DNA of 64,000 bases, from NCBI GenBank assembly GCA_030248065.1, contig JASAMV010005105.1, positions 1-64,000 on the forward strand, read 5' to 3'. Of this stretch, positions 33,555 through 47,042 are shown in pieces. A program made the translations under genes and the position numbers. Source of the DNA: Rhynchonema sp. JSB1_4. Lineage: Eukaryota; Nematoda; Chromadorea; Monhysterida; Xyalidae. The notes under the pieces were generated by a model that saw only the letters and a program-made list of their open reading frames with translations, made no database searches and was not told where the DNA came from. Positions within the stretch are counted from its first letter, which is position 1. Each line of letters starts with the position of its first letter.

Positions 33555-33709
33555 CTACATGCTAGCCAAAGACCGCGCCAGATGTTTCACGCACTGGTCG
33601 TGCACTTCTGGTATGCGAAACGCGTAGATCAACGGGTTTAAAATTGAGCATGGTCGGAGAATGAGCAAGGCAATGCTGTTCTCTGGCATTCGGCTTGCGG
33701 CTCTTTTCA
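33555..33709 (-). pseudogene. Class A GPCR fragment: TM7 and C-terminal helix
   Basis: The minus strand encodes RASRMPENSIALLILR, then PCSILNPLIYAFRIPEV and HDQCVKHLARSLASM, then TAG at 33555-33557. NPLIY is the rhodopsin-family NPxxY motif at the end of TM7, and AFRIPEV fits helix 8. The frame is closed by a TGA about 20 bp upstream of an AG that could be an acceptor. I find no TM1-TM6 exons upstream to 35 kb. Either the last exon of a gene whose other exons I missed or a relic of a partial duplication. Confidence 0.55.
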
Positions 33710-34731
33710 GCAGAAATTTATGTCAGAAATGTTGTATGTACATGTATGTTGTAATGTCTGAATTTTGACAGTTTTCTGACAGACCTTGCTGAAGCAAGCC
33801 CCCAGGGGGGCTTAATCAAACTGGTCTGGTGCAAACCAAAAAAATAAAAGTTTCATTGGCAAAGAGACAAATGTAGATCCTGCCAAAAAAATGGAAGTAT
33901 ATTTGCTCACAGCGTGCCGCCAAGTGGTAACCAGGTATACGTTTGATGATTTGCTTGAATAAGGAAGACCTATCAATTTAAAGGTAAATAATCAACTGCG
34001 CTGGAAAAAGGCGCGACGCACATGCCCTGTATAGTGTTATCCGTCGGCTCGTGGCACTTTTTTTCGCCACACAACACATGCAGCAGCAGCACACAATGTT
34101 TTCTGGACAAAATATACCTACAGTTTGAGTATACGTGTCATACTTTGGCGGCGGCCATTTATGCGTTTTTTAGCTTCTAGACACAACAATTTTCTGGACT
34201 ATTGAAAAATTTGGTGATGTTTCAAAGGATAATTACGGAGAAAGGATGCATTCATTGACGACAGTGTTTACAGCATGCAGCTTGTCGTCTGGTGTGTCAT
34301 GATACAAAGAATTGCCTATTAAATGTAGTCTGAACCATATAATTTCAAGCCAAAAGTGCACAATTTTTTCCAATCTCCCGCAGAGTTTCAGCATAGACAC
34401 GTGATTTTGACGTGATTGCTAGGTTTGATGGCTGGTCGTTTTTGCATCTTGCGTACATTTGGAATGTGTTGAAAGGGCACATCTACATTTTGTTGCGCAC
34501 CTCATGCTGAGTTCCACTCGTTTGCAATAGTCACCGGGTAATTCGAATTTTTACGACCAGAGCGCAGCATTTAAATATGAGTGTGCACATTTAAGTATGA
34601 GTGTGTGTCGCATACAAAACAGCAGGTTGCAAAACAGGGGAGCCAATAAAGCGGTTTTCCAACACAGCAGCCGCGGCTGAAAAGATGCTTGTTTGGGACA
34701 GTATATGGGCTTGGGCAAATAAAACCATATT

Positions 34732-34760
34732 AAAAAAATATTAAAAAAAAAAAATAAAAA

Positions 34761-34800
<40 letters not shown>

Positions 34801-34846
34801 AAAAAAAAAAAAAAAAAATAAAAAAAAAAAAAAAAAAAAAAAAAAA
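34732..34846. repeat. Long A tract with scattered T
   Basis: About 115 bp of nearly pure A on the plus strand. No coding; the poly-Phe/Tyr frames on the other strand come from it. It lies about 220 bp downstream of the donor of first exon B. It could be a retroposon tail or a homopolymer-rich assembly problem. Confidence 0.8.
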
Positions 34847-35069
34847 TTAAACCAAAGCTCAAGCCAAATCCTGAGCCAAAGTCCCAGATAACGACACCGT
34901 ACTATGGCTGTTTTGTCCGCATACTGGTATGTGTGAGTTTCAAACGTCGTAAAAATAGGAATTTCAAGGGTACGGAGGTACATATACGGTACGATACAGA
35001 TTTACGCGCATTAGTTTCGTTCAGGAAAAACATCCCACTGTAAAAACACGCCGCATTTACAGAACTTAC

Positions 35070-35883
35070 GATTGGCTTCCATGGACGCGTCTTTGAGTTT
35101 GCTGGTGAGCGTGTCAGTGAGATTCTTATCATATTCGTCGAAAATGTGCTTCATTCGCCATTTCATTTTGAATTTGCGCGATTTGCCCAATTGTCGTTCG
35201 AGTGCGCTGACGGCGAACGAACATTCGCTGACCGGCAACGATTTGGTGGCGTGTTCGGGCACGCGTGATGCATCGTTAATCACCGCGGCCGCCGCTCCGT
35301 AGATCTTCAGTTGGATAAGTAGCACTTCCAGCAGTTGACCGACGCCGTCGTAGGAGCCCATGACCCTGGTCAGCAGGGGGTAGTTGGATTTCTCCGTGAA
35401 CGACGGCACGAGACCTCCGGTTGTGATGAATGGCAGACCGCCCGGCCCCCAGGTGGGCGAGTATCGACCGATGGGCGCAATGGCGTACGTGTTGGCCATG
35501 CCGATAATGGCATCCACAATGCGGTACTTCCAGTAGGCCTCGATGACGATGGCGGGCCCCTGCCGATCGCTGCAGTTCGTGTCGCGATAGTGCTCCTTCA
35601 GCGCACCCGCGGGCAACAGCCGGTGCACATTGATTACGTCATAGATGGCAAGATCGACAACCGGACGCGCTTTGGAGATGGTCATGTTGAACGGGTTGAA
35701 TAGCGATGTTGGATAGGGCAACAGTTGTTCGGGCAGCGGCACCAGAATGTTGAACGGTGGTGCGGAGCCCTTGTCGTCCCAGCTGCAGCCGACGTAGTTG
35801 GCCTGTGACTGGCCACGAGCTGCACCAGTGCTCATCAGCATGTACAACAGTGCGCGCAACATCATGTGCGGCTGATGTTTCAC
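35070..35883 (-). CDS. First exon B: alternative ligand-binding N-terminus of receptor guanylate cyclase
   Basis: 814 bp, ending phase 1 at a strong GTAAGT donor. It begins with Met residues and a signal peptide (MMLRALLYMLMSTGAARG). Then come FNILVPLP, ARPVVDLAIYDV, LLPAGAL, DTNC, GMANTYAIAPIGRYSP, GLPFITTGGLV, YPLLTRVMGSY and SECSF: the N-terminal half of an ANF-receptor-type ligand-binding domain, closer to classical natriuretic receptors than exon A. It ends MEAN, aligned with KAN in exon A and MAN in exon C. Joined to exon 2 at 22469 the junction codon would be CTG and the frame stays open. No matching exon 2, transmembrane or cyclase exons follow in the next 11 kb before exon A. So it is either an alternative first exon of the gene at 14527-23528 or a truncated duplicate. 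Confidence 0.85.
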
Positions 35884-36962
35884 AACGCGAGAATGTTTGG
35901 ACGGATTTTAATTGTTGTTGAAATTCCAAGATTATCGCGCGCGGATTTTGGTAGTTGCGATTGTGCTGTCATGGCTCGGCTAACAGTTATAGTCATTTTA
36001 GAGTAGCAAATTATATGTAAAATTGACAATCACAGCAGAGTTAAAGTTTTGTTCGATGGGCGTAGGATGACATATTATGCAGCAGTTATATGTAGAGAGT
36101 TACAATCTGAAATGAGCGCATGTTGTTTTATTTCTGCAGACAAGGAGAAAATACTATCTTTGGTGTAACAGCGCAACCGACGTCGGCATAATATTAAAAC
36201 TGGACAAGTATGGTCCTTTCCCTGGTTTATGTATGCACTATGTGTGTGCAGCGCATCTTTGATCGATGACAGAGTAGCTAATATTTTTTTCGAAAGTGAC
36301 AGCATTTATGTAAAACTGAGCAAGCGTGCGGGGAGAAATTCTCAACGGTTGTGGTGGGCGGTTGTCTCTAAGATGGTCTTTGCCGGTTTTTGGCGCTTAG
36401 TGTGCTCGAACGCGATAAGATCTTGCGCTTTACAGCGTGGAGGGCGCTGCACAAACACTCGACTGCTATAAAAACATGAAAAATTTCGTCACGTACACAT
36501 CATGTAGGAGCACTTGTGAAAACATTATTCTTTAAACTTGAATTGTTTTTCTTGTCATTTTTAATTTGTCTTGCCACGCTGGATCGTGAGTGACCAATGA
36601 AAAACACTCAATAAAAACCGAGAAAAGTATATAATTGCAGTTTTAGTCAGACAAAATAAATGACTATACATGCATATGGTGGTTAAATGGTACCTCAGTC
36701 CCATGCATAATTTAGTGTAGTTTACACACCATATGCGTCGTCGAAATTTTTCTTATGTGGAAGTGCCATCGATTTTACAATTGTCCTCTTGTCGCGTCTC
36801 CACTACAAGTAATAACTTTTTCCGCATGTCACAGAGCACATAAATGTTTGCGGATTGAAAAAAGGGGGCAGCACATGGCATCAACAAGCACGAGCACAGC
36901 AGGCCCTCAATTATGCATGAGTTCAGACGCGCAACAGGTTCCACACCCGACGCGCCCAACGC

Positions 36963-37239
36963 GGGCTAATGCTACTGTTGTCAACGCAACTGCATCGTTT
37001 TGTTTTGTTGTTTTGTGCAAACAACAACGCTACTGGTGGGAGGGTCTCCTCTGTGCAACACACGTGGGATGCGCTCAAACTATAGCGCACCAACAGCAAC
37101 TAAAATGAGGACCAACAAACGAATATGCAGGATTGCTAAACACACCAGCGCGACAGGTCCGTTGGCGACAACTCAGACATCCTGCTGTGTTCGCAATAAA
37201 CACAGGCAGTTGCGTTGACAACATTAGCATTGGGCCTAA
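36963..37239. repeat. MITE-like element, family 2, full-length copy
   Basis: Opens GGGCTAATGCTACTGTTGTC with CGCAACTGC and closes GCAGTTGCGTTGACAACATT with AGCATTGGGCC. Shares with 61883-62100 the core motifs ACACACGTGGGATGCG and AGCGCGACAGGT. Confidence 0.75.
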
Positions 37240-40200
37240 CGCTTGAGACTTGCACTTTGACTATTTTGAGTTTCACCACACAAGCCGTGCACATTATACG
37301 GGCACAGCACAGCGACAGATTAGATTCCCAAAAAGCCCAAAGGACACACAAGCTGACCGGTCTGAATCCATATCTGGGAGTAGAAGCATGAGGAAACAAG
37401 CACGCAAAAAATCAGCAGCCATATCTTGAACCAAAGCCATCGGTTTTCTCTCTGACTTTGAATGCTGAACATGCACATGTCGGCATTAGTAACACTGGGC
37501 TCCACCAGATAGACCCGAAACCCGAAACATAAATGTTTTCTATGTCCATGTTTCGAGTTTTGAAAAAAAACCCCGAAACCCGACACACAAAGCATGATGA
37601 TCGAAAATGTTTCGGTCTTGCCACTTGAACCTGACGTGAACAATTTACCTATACGGTACCATGTTGGGCGCAGGTATAGATAACCAACATCCTACATTGT
37701 ATGTATAGGGATGCACTTCAATTAGCCTAAGAAAAATATCGTACACCACAACATTGATGCCGGGATTGCAACTATAGCACACAAATTGCGGTGTTCCTCA
37801 TCCCGAGATTGCTTCATGCCCTATTGCTCTTGAAGACATGCTGATTCTCGAGAGAAAACATGACAAACCGCCGGTTGCGCGGGCGCGGAAACGGACGGAA
37901 TCCGTTTTAAATTATATTTGGTACATGATACAACATGGCTGTGATCAGTGATTGAAACAAGATAGGAAAACAGTGTGAGGAAAAGTGCTTCGCACGCTTA
38001 CATACCAGGGATATTAGTACTTGGTGTTGTTCTGGGATGAAAACCTGTCTCGTTGACGTCTAATATGAAGACGTCTTCAGACATAATAGTCCTCATACAG
38101 TCTGTAGGACATCAGATCAGAATCCAGTATGGTCTAATATAAGATTTTCAGCACAGCGAAACATACAGCTCATTAGCCACCTTACATATATAAAAGTCGG
38201 ATTACTTGGGAGTTGCGGAATTAATTTTGTCTGTTACAGGCTGTTTCAGTCCAAATAAGGAACAACAGCGTGCGCAGATTATGCGCGACTGCTTTTGAAA
38301 AATTAACTCTTCTACATATTTATATACATGTATTTAGCTGCTTCACTTGCTTGCATTGCAGGAGCAGAAGCCCGTTTCGCGGCTAATACTACTGTCATCA
38401 AATGAAGTCGTCAAGTATCATCGTCCAATCAATCACTAATAGATGAGCTCCAAGAGAGAGTGAGAAACAACACATGCGATTTGATGGCTTTATTTGACCA
38501 CAGTAAACAAAGCCTGTTTCTCAACAGACGGAGGCGGCCATGTAAATGTACATTATGTATGTAGCTCAGTTTCGCACTGAACTTATAAGCGGATCTGGCT
38601 GCACGCACTCTGCACCTACTGTATATAATCTGCACATCGGAAGATTTTAATCACAAAACGGTACGGCACTGTGACCGACTGTATGAGGTAAACATGTTTT
38701 GCGATAATAAACCGCTCTTTTTATAGCTCCACGCAGACGGTCATGCAGATTAATGCACTGTCGACAAAAAGCTCAACTGATGGTGTTGAAAATAGTATCG
38801 TCTCGCGCTAGTTTTCTATCAAGAACTCAAGGTACAACGTCTGGCTATATGTACAATGGACAAACGAGAGCAAACATCAATTATAGGCATACGCCCACCG
38901 AACAATGTATCCGACGCCTCGGCGTACCATTCTGTTGTGCGTTGCCGGATAAGGTCACGCAGACCGGTTGTGGATCCAGGTTTTGGCTAAGGGGGCCAAA
39001 TCCAAAAAGTCATATTTATAGGCAGTGCTTGTTTCATCTTTGAAAAGTCATTTTTATCTATAGTGCTTGTTTAGAATTTGGCGCTTTTTACACCAATACG
39101 TACAGTACTTACAAAATGTGAAGAGCGCGCGTGGTGCGCGCGAATTTTGGCACTTTTCTTGCTCGCGCGACTGCCAAATTTCATTGAAAATGGGTGCAAG
39201 CTGTTTCGAGCTGTTTTGAACTTTTAAAGTCTATCCGAGTGAAAATCCTGCGATTGTTTATGGATCCCTTGTCCATCTTCTTTCCTAAGCGGTGCCAACT
39301 TCTGGGGCCAATTTGAGAACCGGGGGCGTTCCATGGCCCATGTGCCGCCCTGGATTCACGGTTGACGCAGTCGTACAAACTAGCACATGGACCGTAATTT
39401 GGCATGTCGCTAGCTGTCCGTGAAAAGTGAGATGGATATGCACGCGTATAGGTATATGTACATATATGTAATATAACATGAGGGTACAGTTGCAGAGACC
39501 CGGCTGGATTACATGCACAAATAATGATCAAACCAGAGTGCCCGGTAGCAACTTGACATCTGAGCTTGCTTATACTGTACATGTATACAGTACGTCCAAT
39601 GCAGACAGCCCAGGGAGAGAGAAAGAGAGAGAGAGAAGAAACCGAATCAACGAAACAAGCAGCAGTGTGATCATGTGCAATGTGTACCACCCGGCAGTGA
39701 CATGATTCGGCGTGTGACTTGGTTAGGACGCAGCACCAGCAGTTGCAGCTATAACAAGTGCCAGCTTGCACACGTTTATGACGTCATGAAACCCAAATCA
39801 TGTTCGGATTTTGTTGCGAAACGAGCCATTTATACTTGAGCTCTTCTTGACGGAAGCCAACTGTATTATTAGCAATGTATATAGTGTCAGGTAAACTTCA
39901 CAGCCTTTTGCTTTACGTTCGGTTCAGGTCAACAAATTCTGAGCTGGAAATTGAACCGTGAACTTTCGCAGCACAAGTGTGTATGCGTGTGTGTGCACGT
40001 GTGTCCTATTCGCTCGGACTCTGGATTGCGACAGGCCCGGGCTGAACTTGTACATACCACAGTTGGGTTGCGTCATGTGACTGAGACTATGTATGTACTT
40101 CTTCTGGGGCGCCATAAGAACTGTCAAGATACATGGTATGTTATACAGTGGGCGCATTAGGTTGTACACTGACACAGCAGCTGAACGTTCGTGCGACGTA

Positions 40201-40340
40201 TTATTCTGATGGTGCTATACATTGAGCAATGCAGACGCACCCGCCCTGATTTCGAGACAGATTTTTTTAAATCCGAAACTTGCGAGCACGCAAAAGCCCG
40301 TGCGAAGTGTTTTTTCTTCGAACGACCGATTGACTGATGT

Positions 40341-40588
40341 GTATAGTCCAGCCGTCAGCTCATGAGACGACCGAAATTGAACCTGGCTGAGCCAGATCTA
40401 ATAATGTTTCCCGATTGCACGTGTTACGAAATGTTTCGAAAAGAAAAGAAAGAGAATCGGCAATGCAAAACATACATAAGCTCTGTTTCTTTTGTTTTCG
40501 AAACACTTCGAAACACTTGAAACCAGGTGGAACATCATTGGATCCGGTCAGGCCAACCTGATAAAAACAATAGCCGTCTCATGAACTC
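40341..40588. repeat. MITE-like element, family 4, copy 2
   Basis: GTATAGTCCAGCCGTCAGCTC then ATGAGACG; the far end reads CCGTCTCATGA. The inner part is a long imperfect palindrome (GAAATGTTTCGAAAAG against CGAAACACTTCG). Confidence 0.65.
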
Positions 40589-43500
40589 GTGGTGGCGACG
40601 CGCGTGCTGGCCAAAAACAGTTTCGTCATCGAACTCCGCATGTTTTCAGCTTACCCTTTGCACAAGGGCGGTTGTGGCGAGGAAGGGCGCCAAAATAGGG
40701 ACCGCCCTGTGCGCAGTGTAACCAACACCACAGACAATTTGTTAGGAAGTCGGTCACTTTCGGGGGCAGGTTTTGCCACCGATAGTTGATCGATGTTAAC
40801 CATTTCCAACTGTGTCTGAACTTCGAGTGAGAACGAGCCAAAATTGCACTCATAGGCACTCGTAGGCACTCATATGGGAATTCATCGCATTGTCGGGGTA
40901 TAATTGTAGAACGTCGGTCATGGTTTCCTTTCATCCTTCAACTTGACCAAAAAGCAAAAAAACCACACGCACGCACACACGCAGAAACTGGCCGGCAATG
41001 ACTCCGGATTCTAAGCACGAAACAACTACATACATATGTGTACGCTTGACACACGTTTTTCCATAAAGGGTTGCGCCGGAACTTTGTATGACGTCTATAT
41101 TGTATGTATATGTATATACTTTCTCCAGCCAAGCCATCACAAACTGTATAGAGCACGTATGTATACACACTATACGTATATGAAGTAAAGAGATGTCGTA
41201 CGTGTGGTCTCTATAGAGCTAAACGTAGCGCGTTGGAAACAGCCGAATAGACACGGGACCGGATCCGGAGGAATGATAAATAAAATGGCTCATGCAAGAA
41301 ACAGACACCCACAGTCACGGGACACATTGGGAGAAAACTGTTAAAGCGCACGCTTGAATCGTTTGGACGTGACGTCTCTCTCTCTGCTGCAGATGCAGGG
41401 GTGCGCAAGTGCATCATCTACAACGGCTACATTTCTTGTGCCGGGGCTCTTGAAAGTTTCAAGCAAAGCAAACAAATAAATACCCGCAGCTCGGATGTTT
41501 GGCTGCAGCTGACAAGCACATAACCGGAGCTGGAGAACCGGGACCTGCACACTGCATATGTACATACCTTACATATACAGTTCGTGAAAACTAATAATAA
41601 TAATTTAGCCGCTTGAGAGTCGCGCGAGTTACCAAGCAAAAGCATGCCAGGTACATACAAATGACAGAGTAATGCAGTACGCTCGTTGCTGCGCTGCGTG
41701 GCGGACGAAATTAAGGATCGTTTGTGCACAGGCGGCAAAATGTGTTTAGCGCACCGACAGACCATCTCTCGCTAATTTCTGCCTTCGCACTGAATGTGAA
41801 ATGATCATGGCAAAATCGAAACTGTAATCGCGTGTATAATCCAGAGAGAGAATCAGTACTTGAGAACAGATACATTATATACATACAATAACCTATGCAA
41901 TACAGATTATTAGTCACAGCACCAGGACCAAAGGTCTGACCAAGGGACAAAAAACATCTTGAAAATCAAGCAAGGGCTCATTCAAAGAGTGGCTTGTTAG
42001 GTGACGCGAACACGCGACTGTAACAGGGCCATGTAAACTACGGGCTTATACTTACATCGTGAACCTGTGATTTCAATTCACGTTAGATTTTCATGTTTTT
42101 CTAACAGACCGCCGCGGCCCCCGGCCAGGCAAAAACAAAAAAAAAGATGTGGTCAACGCAAGTCGTGGACGCAAAACGCAGACACAGTGTACATATTATG
42201 TCCTGCGCTAATTTGGGGCTATATTGTGTCGACGACATTAGTATTAGCCAAAGTGCGAGCTGGAGTAAAAGAGGAAGTGACTTGAACTTGCTTGTTTACT
42301 GGATTGGGCCGATTGTGGGGGCTGCATTCTCTATCTTTCACCTTGATTGCATTAGTCGCAGTTACTGTGTGACCGGGTTTCGGGGGCCATCGCAGGCAGG
42401 CACTCGCACTAAGACACATTTTCAATCGTGACGGGCAGCGTGTAAGTGACGTGTCTGGCCGGACTGTGGTGACCTCAACTTGGTACAGATGCACCGACCA
42501 TACACACATCTTGGAATTGCCTTTCCTCTCTCTCTCGGTTTTTGTATTTCAGTACGGCGCTGACTGGAGCTTGATGTACATATACCATGCACATGCGGCA
42601 CAATAAAAAAACGCGCGCCGCCGCCGCAAAGTTGCACGGAATCGCTGTTGTTGTTGTCTTATTTCTCATTCTACTGTATCCCAAACGCTATGTGCACGAT
42701 GGGTGGGTGTCTAAGCAAATGTAGCAAACCATCTGCTCGCATCGCGTGTCTGAGTCGTTTCTATGCACTAATGAACCAAACGATTTGTCGCTGCTACTCC
42801 TATATCCATGGACGAGTCAGTTCCTGTACTGGTCTTTTTTGGTAAAAGGTTCCAGCCTGCACCATAACTGTATGAATCGAGCACTGAAAATTGCGCGTGC
42901 CACACGTGACATCTAGACACAGCAACAACTGAAGAAGATTTATGTACATGTGCCAGTGAAACAAACGCTAGCGCACTGGCCGATCAGCATCAAACATGGA
43001 CGTCACGTTAACTGGCACAATCAAAACACAACAAGTGCATGTGCATAATGTTCTCACAGAATTTGTTTGGTTGGTATGCTCTACAATTCGCTTCATTTGC
43101 CAGCAAATGAGCCGAAAACTCAGAGTCTATTCAAGAACGCGCAACCGCAACACTGACTGATTTGGATGCCAAGAGCGTCGCTTTCTATCTGGATGCACGC
43201 GCGCATCTAATGAAGCCAATGAAGACAAAAGAGCGACTGCGTGTGGCTGGACACTCCATAAATCGACGGGCGTTTTTTGCAGAAACGTTCTCAACTCAAG
43301 CGCAGCTCATCACATTTTAGGCTTAACATAGTGTAGGTATCGGTTCACAGACTTGGGGCGCGCAATTTTTTGCACACATATTCATACATATGTAGGTATA
43401 CCAAACCAACGGTAGAAAAACCACCATAGTCCCAGTCAAAATACATGTCACTCTGAAGATGGAATTGGGAAGATGGAACAGCTCAAACCACGCACGCACA

Positions 43501-43784
43501 AATCTCAAGAAGCTGCAACGAGGCTTCGTCCTTTGACGTTCCCACCCAGTCGGAGATTTTGCCGTAGACGGGCAACAATAACGTTAAAGGATCTGAAACT
43601 TGGCGTGCTAACTTTTAAATATCTGTTGCGAACATTGGAAAGCAGTCGAGTTCAGCTACACATAACATTGGGACACAGACATTGCAGAAGGACACGCTGC
43701 TTTTGGCTGCCGCAGTCAGCTGAGTATTCGGACCGAGTGTTCCACATGCAGCCTCTCCCCTCCGAATAGACCCTTCCGAGGGCT

Positions 43785-44105
43785 CTGTTTCGGGCAAAAG
43801 GTTTTCCAAAAATCGACCGAAAAGTTAAAGGCTTCTTCACAAAAGAAAGCATAAACAGGTATCGTTTTCACAAGTTTGTTCAGCAGAAACTGCTCTCAGA
43901 TCGAATATGTACAATCCCTTGGAATGCGCACAAAGGTTGGTGATAACATTCAATAACGTCAGCGATGTTCTTCAGATGTCAAAAACCTACCAACGAATCC
44001 CGAGGGCCCTATTCGGAAACATTTCCGAACAGTGCCCCGGGTGCTATATTTGGGTAAACTGGCAAAAACGTCGATTTTCCACCGTTTTCCGAATAGAGAC
44101 CCAGG
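43785..44105. repeat. Palindromic element with TTTTCCAAAAATCGAC arms
   Basis: GGGCTCTGTTTCGGGCAAAAG and TTTTCCAAAAATCGACCG near 43788 pair imperfectly with CAAAAACGTCGATTTTCC and CCGAATAGAGACCC near 44065. A second, inner inverted pair (GGCCCTATTCGGAAAC) lies near 44008. Confidence 0.5.
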
Positions 44106-44824
44106 GGCTTTGTGTGAAAACTCCGGTAATATGCTGCGTACAGTACTCACATGTGTGCAACTTGGCCAGCAATGGCACTTTTCAGCTCTGTCGTTTACGC
44201 GTCTACTTACTATTTCGATATGTACACAAAGTTTTGGTTCGCGGTCGTGCTGCGTCAAAGTTGAGCACTGGACCCCGGAGGGCACACTACCCGTACTACT
44301 GTAGCACTAAACGAACCAAATGAGACCACACTATATGATGTGGGCGGCACTTAACACAACGCTGCATCGGAAACGGCATATATGTACAGTATGTATAATC
44401 CGCCAAGAAAAGTGAAGAATAAGTTGTGCTAACACGCAGTCGTAATGCTCACGACGGAAGCTTTGAAGGGAGACGTGTACAGAGCACAATAATTGATAGA
44501 GTACGTAAGCAAGCCAAAGTCTGGATAAAGGCACCTGCTCCGGATCTCACCACGATATGGTACAAGACACAAAGAATTGCGAAGATACGGATACAATGTA
44601 TCAGACAAATGTTTGATCCCTTTAACAATGGCACCAGGACATGTGTTTGGCCATCATGATAGTCTGATAATAACAATCTTGGTTATGTAAGTTATCTGAT
44701 ACAGGTTGGATTGTAGAAATCCTGTTCGCGTGTGAGGCTGGCTGCTCAATGCAAGCGAATTAGCGGATGGCATGATTTTTACGCACGGTTTTGTGTCGTC
44801 AATGCAAATAGCGAATTTTTAATT

Positions 44825-44982
44825 GTGCGACGATTCAGTCCCGGGGCACAGGTTCAGGCCCGGCCGGCCTGGCTGGAGCCTAAGCCTAAGCCTATATATA
44901 AATGGGTCAAATATGCTGGGCCTGAATCGGCCGGGCCTGAAAACTCGGCCTGAACTTCCGGGCCTGAAAAGTCGCGGAATAC
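44825..44982. repeat. GGCCCGGCC / GCCTAA element, family 5, full copy
   Basis: Runs from GTGCGACGATTCAGTCCC through AGGCCCGGCC, three GCCTAA units, GGGTCAAATATGCTGGGCC, to GAAAAGTCGCGGAATAC. Mirrors 55683-55873 in reverse complement. Confidence 0.75.
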
Positions 44983-45591
44983 AAATTTTTACATCAATGC
45001 GCTGAATGTACTAACTAAGTAAATTCGCTAATCCCCAGATCCGCTAATCCGCAATCCGCCAATCAGCAATCCACTAATTCGCTTCGTTCGGCCTAAATGC
45101 ATGTGCCCCGTTAGCTCGGGTGCCGCCTCCCAATTTTTCACCTTATTCGTGTCGTAATGACATAAGCACACAAGCGGTCCAACGTAACGTGCACCAATGC
45201 ACACTGCAAATTTGGGCGCGGTGGCGACAAATTGTAACATAGTGGATGTGTTGAGTTTCATTATGGACCATGGCATGTATGGACTGTGCTGGCATTCCTT
45301 TGGTGTTTCATTCGGGTCGGGGGGGGGGGCGGTTGGTCGGGCGTTGGGTCTGACTTTTGACCAGGCACAAATGTGTTACATAATAGAACACACGTGCCTA
45401 GGCCAGCTGGCCATCATGTGCCTATACATGTGTGTGCCGTGACTGCTGCTTCATTGTGAATTCACCCGGGACCCGGATGCCAGCAAAGTGCATGCCGGGG
45501 CGTGCCAACAATAAACGTAAACAGTACACGTACGCATGTGCAGAGTTCGGTCACGCTTCGCGCTACAGCGGCGGTAATCTTGCGCGACTAC

Positions 45592-45716
45592 GGGTGATAT
45601 TTTCGAAACGGTGTAAAGGTCAGTTGGGTGTAAAGGTCGGTGGAAAGCTCGGTCGACAGCTCAGTGTAATAGACTTCGGTGTAAACTTGAAACATTCCAC
45701 GTTAATAACAGGCAAC
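45592..45716. repeat. Family 1 half element with ACTAC flanks
   Basis: Contains only one half of the family 1 palindrome (GGGTGATATTTTCGAAACGG to about TTAATAACAGGCAAC). It is bordered on both sides by ACTAC (45587-45591 and 45717-45721), which looks like a 5-bp target duplication. Confidence 0.6.
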
Positions 45717-47042
45717 ACTACACCAGCACCCACCACCACCAAAACACCACCACCCCAACACTTACACCTTTCAAATTCCCCTACGATGTATATGTACATA
45801 TACCAAGATATGTATGCCCGCAGGGTGCCCGCAAGTTGTACTTACATTTCAGAGTATGTGCACACGTGGCTACAAAATAATTGTTGTAAGCGTTAGTGTT
45901 GGAGACGAATATTAAATCTAAGTTTCCACACTGCGACCATTGCGAAGGGCGAGCAGGGACCTAGTTTCATAGGTGAACTACAATAGAGCCCAGATTCATT
46001 CCACGAAAAAGGTCACAGAAGTGTGCGTGCGCAAAAGGTGCCATCGCTGGAGGCGGAACACCACGTCAAAACAAACGAAAGGGCACGTTTTGGTTGGCTA
46101 GGTTAGTTAGCAGCAGCGTACCACCATTACTTACTGTCTGTCAATCTATCATAGGTCAAACAAACTGATATAGACACATGTGGACCGGGATTGGGAGTGA
46201 ACGGCGCAGCAAATGGAACATTTTTTGTCGCTCACGCTTGCGTGCGTGCCACACAAACCCACGTGTGTGAAAAAAAACATTGACGCTGTGAAAGAAGATG
46301 ATTACCAGTGCATGAGTCCGTGATGGGAAGGGGGGCCTGTGATGTTGTTTGAAAAATCGCTTTTTGTGGAACGCCGCACACACACCGTTTTATGGAAAAA
46401 TTCGGCAACAAAAGTGCTACAGAGCATGTACACGGGAGTGGCTAGTGGCCTACCTTGACATAGTCTGTCCGTCCATAACTGACGAGAACCAGGCAGCCGC
46501 GGTGTTAGACTTTGGGTCGAAACCGCAACCCCACCACGCGTCATACGTATGCGATTCACATGTGCCCACAAGGCACAATATACAAAAGTACTACAATAGT
46601 GGTATACGCACACTGTCGCAGCTGGGAAAACAAGGGCACGGCTTTGTGATTCTTTGTGCTTGTTTCGTTTTTTTTGCCAGGGAATTCGGTTCGTTCTTGC
46701 CCAGTTTACTGTATATCGTATGGTCGTATGATTTGTGCGTCTTTTTAGTATTTGGAATTGGAGTCAAGCGCATAGATCGTATCTCGGCGGGCATACAGTG
46801 TCCGCAGCAAGGCAACGCACTGGCGCGCGACTTGGGACATGGGAGCCTATTTGTACAATTTGTCAAAGTTCTGGTAACGATATCATAGCAACAAAATACC
46901 ACCGAGTCTCCGGCATCATGCGGAGAACCGCGCATATGCATTTGAAGTTTGGCCGAAAATCACTCGAAAATAAAAAGCCAGATTAAAACGCAGAGAAAAG
47001 AAAAGCTTCGGCATCTCAAACGTGTTCATATAAGCAACTGAC

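Larger units (their letters stand above)
23529..35069. other. Gene-poor 11.5 kb between first exons A and B
   Basis: No complete gene recognised. Contents I can name: dispersed GCCTAA-bearing elements (26094-26223, 27372-27560), a CA microsatellite (27711-27734), a palindromic element (30188-30322), a G-depleted block (30420-31060) with GGGCCC-rich flanks, a family 4 element (31789-32024), a tRNA-like sequence (about 32228-32300), a GPCR fragment (33555-33709) and an A tract (34732-34846). Open frames in 24-29 kb are short and without domain signatures. If the alternative-first-exon model is right, this is intron for transcripts from exons B and C. Confidence 0.6.
35884..47042. other. Gene-poor 11 kb between first exons B and C
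   Basis: No complete gene recognised. Contains family 2 (36963-37239, fragment 42147-42244), family 4 (40341-40588), a palindromic element (43785-44105), family 5 (44825-44982) and half of a family 1 element (45592-45716). Longer open frames (43907-44323, 46349-46888 and its antisense) carry no recognisable domain and overlap repeats. Confidence 0.55.

Noticed and set aside
34551..34983. Phe/Tyr-rich frames
   Set aside because: Complement of the A tract at 34732-34846.
46349..46941. 179-codon plus-strand frame and its 116-codon antisense
   Set aside because: No recognisable motif on either strand, and two overlapping opposing frames suggest chance.
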